DNA from: Bufo bufo
Taxonomy: Eukaryota > Chordata > Amphibia > Anura > Bufonidae
Reading direction: 5' to 3'
Length of the DNA stretch: 64,000 nt
Assembly (NCBI RefSeq): GCF_905171765.1
Contig: NC_053391.1
Span: forward strand, 153,693,565 to 153,757,564
Below, piece after piece: positions 56,090-64,000 of the stretch. Numbering within the stretch: the first letter of the stretch is position 1; every line of letters begins with the position of its first letter. The position numbers and the translations under genes are program-made. Below the pieces are notes generated by a model, which had not been told where the DNA came from, ran no database searches, and was given only the letters and a program-made list of their open reading frames with translations.

Positions 56090-57735
56090 CAGGGTGGGCC
56101 ATTTATATGGATAGACCTTAATAAAATGGGAAAGGTTGGTGATATTAACTTCCTGTTTGTGGCACATTAGTATATGTGAGGGGGGAAACTTTTCAAGATG
56201 GGTGGTGACCATGGCGGCCATTTTGAAGTCGGCCATTTTGAATCCAACTTTTGTTTTTTCAATAGGAAGAGGGTCATGTGACACATCAAACTCATTGGGA
56301 ATTTCACAAGAAAAACAATGGTGTGCTTGGTTTTAACGTAACTTTATTCTTTCATGAGTTATTTACAAGTTTCTGACCACTTATAAAATGTGTTCAATGT
56401 GCTGCCCATTGTGTTGGATTGTCAATGCAACCCTCTTCTCCCACTCTTCACACACTGATAGCAACACTGCAGGAGAAATGCTAGCACAGGCTTCCAGTAT
56501 TTGTAGTTTCAGGTGCTGCACATCTCGTATCTTCACAGCATAGACAATTGCCTTCAGATGACCCCAAAGATAAAAGTCTAAGGGGGTCAGATCGGGAGAC
56601 CTTGGGGGCCATTCAACTGGCCCACGACGACCAATCCACTTTCCTGGAAACTGTTCATCTAGGAATGCTCGGACCTGACACCCATAATGTGGTGGTGCAC
56701 CATCTTGCTGGAAAAACTCAGGGAACGTGCCAGCTTCAGTGCATAAAGAGGGAAACAAATCATCATGTAGCAATTTCGCAAATCCAGTGTCCTTGAGGTT
56801 TCCATTGATGAAGAATGGCCCCACTATCTTTGTACCCCATATACCACACCACACCATACCATAAATTTTTTTGTTCCAACAGTCTTGGAGGGATCTATCC
56901 AATGTGGGTTAGTGTCAGACCAATAGCGGTGGTTTTGTTTGTTAACTTCACTATTCACATAAAAGTTTGCCTCATCACTGAACAAAATCTTCTGCGTAAA
57001 CTGAGGGTCCTGTTCCAATTTTTGTTTTGCCCATTCTGCAAATTCAGTGCGCCGATCTGGGTCATCCTCGTTGAGATGCTGCAGTAGCTGGAGTTTATAA
57101 GGGTGCCATTTGTGAGTAGCTAATAACCGCCGAAGGGATGTTCAACTAATGTCACTCTCCAGTGACATGCGGCGAGTGCTACGATGTGGGCTCTTGCTGA
57201 ATGAAGCTAGGACAGCCACTGATGTTTCTTCATTAGAGACAGATTTCATGCGTCCACATTTTGGTAAATCCAACACTGAACCAGTTTCACGAAACTCAGC
57301 AAGCAGTTTGCTAACTGTAGCATGGGAGATGGGTGGTCTCATAGGGTGTCTTGCATTGAAATCTGCTGCAATGACCCGTTTACTGCGTTCACCAGACATC
57401 AACACAATTTCTAATCCGCTTCTCACGTGTTAACCTCGGCGACATGTCAATGGCTGTAAACAAAGAGAAACTTGTAAATAACTCACGAAAGAATAAAGTT
57501 ACGTTAAAACCAAGCACACCATTGTTTTTTGTGTGAAATTCCCAATAAGTTTGATGTATCACATGACCCTCTTCCTATTGAAAAAACAAAAGTTGACTTC
57601 AAAATGGCCGCCATGGTCACCACCCATCTTGAAAAGTTTCCCCCCTCACATATACTAATGTGCCACAAATAGGAAGTTAATATCACCAACCATTCCCATT
57701 TTATTAAGGTGTATCCATATAAATGGCCCACCCTG
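56090..57735 (-). mobile_element. Tc1/mariner element, DD41D type
   Basis: Ends CAGGGTGGGCCATTTATATG and complement, TA on both sides (56088-56089, 57736-57737). Terminal inverted repeats are unusually long, about 250 bp (to about 56340 and from about 57475). The left arm has an extra GCCATTTTGAA duplication. D2 and the third Asp are 41 residues apart, the spacing of the vertebrate Visitor (VS) family. Confidence 0.93.
56381..57426 (-). pseudogene. DD41D mariner transposase, disabled
   Basis: The N-terminal helix-turn-helix part (RSKRVIAADFNARHP, PISHATVSKLLAEFRETGSV) runs from 57426 to a TGA at 57142-57144. The same frame resumes with TSLRRLLATHKWHPYKLQLL and ILFSDEANFYVN (D1). A frameshift near 56860-56870, in KKFMVWCG, moves to the frame with WGTKIVGPFF, FFQQDGAPPH (D2) and SPDLTPLDFYLWG (third Asp). 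All three catalytic residues survive but not in one frame. About 345 residues originally. Confidence 0.92.
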
Positions 57736-57752
57736 TACATTAGTGCCTTGTA

Positions 57753-58146
57753 TTAAAGGGGTTGTCCGGGTTCAGAGCTAAACCCGGACACAGACATAAT
57801 TTTACACATGCAGCCCCCCTGATGCTAGCATCGGAGCATTTCATGCTCCAATGTGCTCTCTTGACCTGCGCTGGACCGCACAGGGCAAGGGCTCTTTTAT
57901 GTACAATAACACACTGCCATCAGTGCAGGTGACATCACTAATGGGCAGAAGCCTCTGCCTGGCAGCTCCATGGAGAGCCCGATACGTCACTGGAACTCCA
58001 GAAAATGCCTTTGCCCTGTGCGATTTAGCGCAGGGTAAATGAAAGCAATAGAGCATGAACTGCTCCGATGATCAAGTCAGAGGGGCTGCCTGGGAGAAAA
58101 TGGGAATATGTCCCTGTTCAGCTCTGAACCCAGACAACCCCTTTAA
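57753..58146. mobile_element. TTAA MITE, AAAGGGGTTGTC family
   Basis: TTAA at 57753-57756 and 58143-58146. Termini AAAGGGGTTGTCCGGGTTCA and TGAACCCAGACAACCCCTTT are near-perfect complements. Further inverted similarity inside (GAGCATTTCATGCTCC, GAGCATGAACTGCTCC). No coding capacity. Confidence 0.9.
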
Positions 58147-58149
58147 CTT

Positions 58150-59150
58150 TGCCTACATGATCAATACCATTTGCTGAAGTGAGACAATACCTTTAAGTAG
58201 AAAGTGGTAAGCATCAAAGTAGGTGCATTAGAGCTAAAGTCTATATATTATTAATGTAACATGGAGATGAAGACTTTTTTTTATTTTATTTGACTATGGT
58301 CTGAATAGATTTCGCCCAAAAGTCCTTGATCTTTCTCTATCTCTCTTCCTTTTGCTCTCTCTCTCTCTATCTGTCTCTCTTCATTTCTCTCAATTTTAAA
58401 ACAAATCACAAAAGAATTGTATCCTTTCAAACTTGAACTTTTTGGAAATATTTTTGTTAAATTGCCGAATTTTTGAATAGATTTTTATATCTCTAATGGA
58501 TATTTAAGTTTAAATTAAGAAAATTCACGCAAGGAGAAGTACCATCTAATTAGATAGCAAATTTATGTAGTACTTGTTTATCTTTAAAATCTCAAAATGA
58601 AATGTCCATGAATCTTTGCTAGTATTAATCTTATATGTATGAAACTAGAAGCATTGGATACAACATTACAGTATATATGTTGCTTAATTCATTAACATTT
58701 GTTGAGGGACTTACAATGATTTTCTTCTGAAGGTCTTTAGGGTAAGACTGCCTTATTTCTTTCTCTGTTGGAAAGATAAGTGGAGCATTGCAAAGTAACT
58801 CAAACCACACCATGAAGCCATGTATGCAATGTCACATAAAATGTGCTCCCTACAGAGACATGTAATATATTAAAACCCCCACAGGTGTGGACAGGAGTCA
58901 TTCTACATAATGATTTTTAGTGCAAATTAATTCCTGGGGATGTGACCAGCAGGGAATGAAAATAATTCTTTGAAAGTACTTTAATTACTAAAACAAAAGG
59001 TTAGAAAGCATTTTGATTGTAAATTACAGTTGAAAATAGTTTGGAGAACATAAATCTTCAGCAAAGTACATTTCTACTGTTACCATGGAGACTAATTTCC
59101 AGCTATTCTGCGCTGGAAGTGTACATTTATTTTATTTTTTTACAGTATAT
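58150..59150. other. AT-rich stretch with CT microsatellite
   Basis: No supported gene. A pyrimidine tract of CTCT and ATCT repeats lies at 58331-58396, and a short TA run at 59146-59162. The rest shows nothing recognisable. Confidence 0.45.
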
Positions 59151-59159
59151 ATATATATA

Positions 59160-59990
59160 TATGAGTGGTGTGGCGACAGGTGGGTTTTGATTGGTGCGGC
59201 CGCGACCCTGTATTTGCATGCAGATGCGCGGCCGCGCTGTGGTCACGGCTGGCGGATCCACTCTTAATTGTTAGTGTATCCCTTAGCCGAGCCCACTTAG
59301 CCACTTTTGATACTTTGGCATTGTCTCATGCCAGTACCATCCTGATTCCACACTGTACCGGACTGAGTTGTTATCATGAGCGTCAGGGCGATAGAATGGG
59401 CTGCTTGCCCTTATCCATAATGGCCGTCTTAGTGCGGTGACGTAAGAGCGCATGCGTAATGTGACGAGATTGATACTGGCCGGGAACATGTATTATACGT
59501 CATATGGACATGCGCAGTGGGGATCTAGGCACGCCGGACCGCACATGTCAGCATGGATTACAACCGGTCTTCATCCTGCATTCTCAGCATGCATCACCTG
59601 TATCAGTAAGCACATGACACTTTATGTAATTACCTACAGTTGACACCGATTATACTATTAATTATGTATTTATATGAATATTTCACTATGCTTTATATTT
59701 ATGGTAATTATTTGTATGCAATTAGGTGCATCACGATTGAATCATATTGTATTGCTGATTTTATCCGTATTCACATGTATGATGTATTTTGTATATTGTT
59801 TTTTTATTAATTATGTTCACTTGACATGTAATTGGTTATAGTTAGCTGTAACACTATATATGTTCAGATTTTGGTTTGTACACACTGCTTGAGGAAGGCT
59901 CCTGTGTTAGAGCCGAAACGTCGCTACAGCCTTATGGGTAAATAAAGTTTTTTGATTTTTTATCTATTGGAGTGCTGCCCTTTTTTCTAC
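59160..59990 (+). repeat. Dispersed repeat ending in hammerhead-like core and AATAAA
   Basis: GC-richer start with GGTGCGGCCGCGACC and GCGCGGCCGCGCTG. Near the right end is the hammerhead-like motif, then GGGTAAATAAAG and TTTTTTATCTATTGGAGTGC. The downstream text resembles 12655-12700 (ATAAAGGAATTGGATTTTTA). It ends in a compound microsatellite. Probably the 3' part of a retroelement; no reading frame supports a class. Confidence 0.45.
59889..59922 (+). ncRNA. Hammerhead-ribozyme-like core, copy 2
   Basis: TTGAGGA (C3 replaced by T), one unpaired A, a perfect 5-bp stem II GGCTC/GAGCC with 8-base loop, then GAAAC and GTC. ACGT at 59918-59921 is self-complementary; GAAACGTC can be read as a two-pair stem III followed by the cleavage triplet GTC, as in dimer-acting minimal hammerheads. 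The C3 change would weaken or abolish cleavage. Confidence 0.45.

Positions 59991-59992
<2 letters not shown>

Positions 59993-60055
<63 letters not shown>
59993..60055. repeat. (TA)n(GA)n compound microsatellite
   Basis: About fifteen TA followed by about sixteen GA dinucleotides, directly after the hammerhead-like repeat. Confidence 0.95.
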
Positions 60056-60057
<2 letters not shown>

Positions 60058-60059
60058 CA

Positions 60060-61450
60060 AGTTTCTTGAAATTAGTTTAGTCTCAGATTTACCAAATCTG
60101 TAACAAAATTTGATTCTACTTGAATCAAAAGCTCTCTGATTAGCCTGAAAATTGGTATAGGACAATCTGGGGTCTCCTAGGATATTTTTTCCTTGTCCTA
60201 TTTTTTTTTCTTTTTTGTCTGTCTCTCATTTTTTTCTTCAAATTTTTATTCTCAGTGCCCCCTATCTTAAACTCTTTAACATAATGACATTAATAGCAAA
60301 TTAACAGCCTGTTTAAAAACACACTGCACCATTGCTTTTGTTAAGCTTTTTAAAAATATTGTCCCATTGTTTGTGGCAGAAAGTGTTTAATGGAAGCAGA
60401 TGTATGCCCATGTTTATGCACATGGTAGCGTTAGAAAAAGCATTCTGTTGTTCTTAACAAACATCCAAAAATTATGTTTTAACAGAGGCAGATACCTGGC
60501 TTAGTTGATACACACAGAAATGTTAATGTCAGAAGAAACAGTAGTTTGTTCTGAACAAGCTTGGAACAATTCTGTTTTTAGTTGGAAGCAGCAACAGTAC
60601 AGTTTGGATGTAGAAAGGGTAAGGTGTAAAAGATAAAGCAGTAGATGTGTGTGCGGTTACGTTGTGGTAGTAGTAGAGGCAGCATGTATTGGTAATGGTG
60701 GTAGTAGTAGAAATAATAGCAGCTGCAGCGGTGGCAGCAGCCATATGGTACAGAACATAATTGTAGGCAGGAGGGAAGACAATGAAAGTGGCATAATGGG
60801 GCTGGCAATATTTAACCAGAATCAGCAATAGAAGATCTAATTATTGACCTTAGCTGGACACATGTGAAAATATTCGCAGATCCATGATTCATTATGAAAA
60901 ATGTTGTGTTTTGTACACTGGCGGAGGACATATTTATCTGTTTTGGTGTGATGAATCCACCTACCATGCTGTAAACCCTCTCTGAGATGGCATTGGAGGC
61001 TGGACATTACAGCCAGAGAGAACAAATGGGGGCAGTTGCTAGAATCTGCCTGCCGCAAAATCTATGAAGTTAGGGAGCATGGTAAGTCTGCGAGAAAAGG
61101 CACAGTCCAGGTAGGACTAAACCTGGTTCTTTAGGTGGTATGTCCCTGTTTGCTTATTTGCGTTAGCCTGGTGTGGCACATGAAAAAAAAAAAGAAGAAA
61201 CATCACCATCATGTTCATGAGACTGAAATGGCTGTTTCTGCTGCAGCTTCTGCTACTTGAGATAGCAGAGATGGTGGGAGAAGGTTGGATCAACAGGGAG
61301 CAGAGAGGGGCCACTTGGTCTGACACATGGGCAGCAGATATCTGCTCACCAAAATCTGTGGCAAGCTGCGGCAACAGAAAAGTATTTTGTTTTAACAGCA
61401 GGGGTCTAAAAGCATGGCTATCCAATAATCATCAGATTTATGGATGGTAA
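60060..61450. other. No clear feature; degenerate repeat similarity
   Basis: Segment 60410-60620 has short matches to 26690-26800 (for example GTTCTGAACAAGC and CAGCAACAGTACAGTTTGG / CACCAGTACAGTATGG), suggesting an old unclassified repeat. The GTAGTAG-rich stretch 60660-60740 is low complexity. No supported gene. Confidence 0.35.
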
Positions 61451-61699
61451 TGATTATAAATGAGCGAATCGAAGCTGACGAAGTGGATTTCTTTTAGAAT
61501 TTCAGGAAAAATTTGATTTGCAACAAATGTGAATTTCCACAAGCTTTGTGGTAATGAATCACAATTTTACTAAAATGGCGGCTACACGTGTGAGGACTGA
61601 GGACATGGGGCATGGAACTCTGGGAAGGCGTTATCAACCAGATTGACATGAGTACATGCAGCCAATCAGCAGCCAGCCATCCCTGTGATGTCACAGCCC

Positions 61700-61707
61700 T
61701 ATAAATA
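61700..61707 (+). promoter_or_regulatory. TATA box of hAT element
   Basis: TATAAATA, preceded by GATGTCACAG (61688-61697), placed about 240 bases inside the left end and upstream of the reading frame. Position and sequence suit an RNA polymerase II core promoter; this is inferred. Confidence 0.45.
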
Positions 61708-62089
61708 CAGCAGTCATTTTAGATTCTGCCATTTTCCAGTGTTCAGAGTGCAGGGACAGACGTGTGAAGGCGCTAGGGACAGCTATTGGAAAAACCTCTA
61801 TGTTTCAAAAAAATATATGAAAAAAGGATTTATAAGTGCAGGGAAAGGATAGGGAGGAATCATTTCACAGCATCTTAGTGCAGGGAGAGACGTCAGAAGG
61901 TGCTAGGGACATTCATAGGAAAGTGATTTGCAAGTGCAGGGAACGATTATTTGGGAATCCAAATAGTCATTAGACAGCTATGTCATTCCAGCTTTTTGTT
62001 ATTTTGTTATTGGGCTGCACGTGTTATGTTGGAAAGCCTTTAGTGGCTTATATTTTAGTATCGTATTCAGTACAACAAGAAAAATAAAT

Positions 62090-62890
62090 ATGCATTTCAC
62101 CTCTGTAGTTATTTCTGTTGAAAGCGTATAGGGGCATATTATAGTGCAACAAGAAAAATATATACGCACTGCACTGTTGCAGTTATTTCTGTTGAAAGAG
62201 TATAGTGGCGTATTTCAGTAAAAAATGAAAATATATATTCTCAGTGCATTTCTGCAGTTAATTCTGGTGAAAGCGTATAGTGGTGTATTTCAGTACTGCA
62301 AGAAATATATATAAGCACTTCACTCTTTAATTTTTTTGTGGTCAAAGCGTGTAGTTGCCTAATTCAGTCCAACAAGAAATATATATTCTCAGTGCACTGC
62401 TGCAGTGATTTCTGGTGAAAGCGTATAGTCGCGTATTTCATTACTGCAAGAAATACATATAAGCACTTCACTCTTAAATTTTTTTGTGGTCAAACCGTAT
62501 AGGGGCCTAATTCAGTCCAGCAAGAAATATATATTCTCAGTTCACTGCTGCAGTTATTTCTGATGGAAGCATATAGTGGCATATTTCATTGCTGCAAGAA
62601 ATATATAAGCACTTCACTCTTTAATTTTTTTGTGGCCAAAGCGTATAGTAGTCTAATTCAGTCCAACAAGAAATATATATTCTCAGTGCACTGCTGTAGT
62701 GATTTCTAGTAAAAGTGTATAGGGGCATATTTGATTACTTCAAGAAATATATATACGCACTTCAATCTTTACTTTTTTTCTGGTCAAATCGGATAGGGTT
62801 GTATTTTAGTACAACAGGAAAAATATATTTTCTTAGTTCATTTCCACAGTTAATTGTGGTGAAAGTGTTTAGTGGCCTATTTCAGTACAA
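62090..62890. repeat. ~72-bp tandem repeat with two-unit higher order
   Basis: About eleven units sharing GAAAGCGTATAGTGGCGTAT-like cores, spaced 68-75 bases. From about 62268 they alternate: units with GGTGAAAGCG..TTCAGTACTGCAAG and units with GGTCAAAGCG..CTAATTCAGTCC. This gives a repeating pair of about 146 bp. Confidence 0.88.
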
Positions 62891-62964
62891 AATATATATA
62901 TATATATTTGTCGCTTTTAGGGGTATTTTAATTTCCATTTCATTGGTTTAGTTCAGCTACAAAT

Positions 62965-64000
62965 ATGTCAGGCAGAGAAGTGCCAGGCCATGCACAGAGG
63001 AGTGGCAGAGGCCTGAATGTTTCTGGCATAAGCAGAGGTCGCAACAGAGTAAGGGTTTGTGGCAGCAGTAGTCGCAGCGAGAGGCCTGAGCTCCAGGTGT
63101 CATCTAGCAGTCGTGTCTTGACCAGCAACCCGGTTATTGATTGGTTAGCTTGGTCATCCACGTCATCCCAGGTTACATCAGACACCACCAGCCAACAATC
63201 GGTGAGTTCGTCAGACACAACTCTCAGTTGGCATGGCGTGGGAGGAGGCCGTGCCCTCACCTGTCCACAACCTGCCTCTGGCCTTTTCTGTTCCATCACC
63301 ACAAGAAGTGCTACATGCAGTGAGCTCTGCTTCACTTTTCAGCAAGGATGAGCTACTAGAGGACAGTCAGCAGCTACTGTCCAGCCAAGATGTGAAGGAG
63401 ACATCCGCCGCTTCCTCCGCTAGGCGGAAAAGTAGTGATAAGGAGAGTGTCACGGGTGCTTGTGTTGCGAGTGATCAGGCTCCTGACCCAGAGACCGTTG
63501 AGGAGGATATCAGTGATGCGCAGACACTACTCGATGATGATGAAGCCGATAGGAAGCCGGGTGAAGAAGGGGCTTTGTCATCATCACGAGAAGAGGGTGG
63601 CAGCTTGCCCGTCAGGCAGCGGCTGAGCCAGCAAGTCACTAGCATGGCCGGGAATCAGCAGGGTGGCAGCAGTGGGAGGTCAGGAGCCAAACAGGTACGG
63701 GGTAGACCACGCACTTTGCAGCAGCCTACCTGCCCGGAAAGTAGTGGTGCACAGGTTCACAGAAGCAGCGGCGGTAGCAGTCAGCCAGTGAGTAGTGTTG
63801 GGGTGGTAAATCAGGTACTCGGCTGTGTGGCAGTTTTTTGTGAAGCCGCCGGAGGAGGTGAACATGGCCTTATATAGAATATGTGGGCAGAAAGTGAAGC
63901 GTGGGTAGGGTGCCAATATTGGCACCACGGCCCTGCATCAACATATGCAGCGTCACCATAAAGTGGTCTGGGAGAACCGTGGTTCAATATGGTGGTCCAG
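62965..64000 (+). pseudogene. hAT transposase N-terminus with BED finger, decayed
   Basis: Starts MSGREVPGHAQRSGRGLNVS at 62965, a Ser-rich low-complexity N-terminus. Near 63230 the likely frame shifts to the one with HNLPLAFSVPSPQEVLHAVS and the acidic DISDAQTLLDDDEADRKPGE. It shifts again near 63810 to SAVWQFFVKPPEEVNMAL, the start of a BED-type zinc finger. In the finger the first Cys is Tyr (LYRICGQ), a TAG follows KVKRG, and the His pair (ALHQHMQRHH) remains. The catalytic domain lies beyond the window. It is not functional as it stands. Confidence 0.75.

Larger units (their letters stand above)
61453..64000 (+). mobile_element. Transposase-bearing hAT element, left part
   Basis: The left end is about TATAAATGAGCGAATCGAAG, with palindromic subterminal sequence like other hATs here. 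A promoter-like region (61680-61710), tandem repeats (62090-62890) and a decayed transposase gene (from 62965) follow. The element runs off the window, so its right end and duplication cannot be checked. Confidence 0.7.

Noticed and set aside
59146..60055. TA-rich stretches as replication origin or promoter
   Set aside because: Simple microsatellites of the kind seen at repeat tails elsewhere in the window.
60529..60828. 99-codon minus-strand frame rich in Ala/Ile/Thr/Tyr
   Set aside because: Low-complexity GTAGTAG-type sequence; no homology recognised.

Overview
This window looks like a gene-poor, repeat-saturated stretch of a vertebrate nuclear genome, most likely an anuran amphibian (frog or toad). 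The evidence is the repeat content, which I recognise as amphibian in style: Tc1/mariner elements of several classes, hAT elements with perfect 8-bp target-site duplications (TSDs), piggyBac elements and TTAA-flanked MITEs, PIF/Harbinger-like MITEs with 3-bp TTA/TAA duplications, a Helitron, and CR1/L2-like LINE tails ending in short microsatellites. I found no convincing host protein-coding exon, tRNA or rRNA, and nothing bacterial (no operons, no CRISPR). The species cannot be settled from sequence alone.

Layout. 0-5.4 kb: foldback MITE, dead minus-strand LINE, then a repeat with a hammerhead-ribozyme-like core that is split by a hAT element carrying a large minisatellite. 5.7-7.3 kb: DD35E Tc1 element with a broken transposase. 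8.4-12.7 kb: LINE tail, a 2.5-kb hAT element containing U2 snRNA-derived and LINE-derived pieces, and a hammerhead-like inverted repeat. 13-28 kb: MITEs, a Tc1 relic, a Helitron with an internal duplication, and Harbinger-like MITEs. 28.3-30.4 kb: an old Tc1 relic split by a DD37E element whose 338-residue transposase is intact. 30.7-34.5 kb: a piggyBac-like non-autonomous element with a nested MITE and a later tandem duplication. 34.6-41.7 kb: more Harbinger-like MITEs, another hammerhead-like motif, a decayed transposon-derived reading frame and a LINE tail. 41.9-47.6 kb: DD36E Tc1 element with an in-frame deletion, then a LINE broken by three separate insertions. 47.6-54.8 kb: a ~105-bp tandem array split by a 6-kb piggyBac element whose transposase has a single stop codon. 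56.1-57.7 kb: DD41D mariner-type element. 59-60 kb: another hammerhead-like repeat. 61.5-64 kb: the first 2.5 kb of a hAT element with promoter, higher-order tandem repeats and a decayed BED-finger transposase, cut by the window end.

How the parts relate. The only product likely to be functional is the DD37E transposase (28811-29827, minus). Everything else is dead or non-autonomous. The nesting gives a partial chronology: LINE before Harbinger MITEs; hammerhead repeat before hAT; Tc1 relic before DD37E; piggyBac-like element before TTAA MITE before local duplication; tandem array before piggyBac. The most unusual structures are the alternating inverted ~380-bp modules inside the piggyBac element (48.8-50.6 kb), the four hammerhead-like motifs with different stem II sequences, the U2-derived repeats inside a hAT, and a small repeat family spreading CTCF-like motifs.
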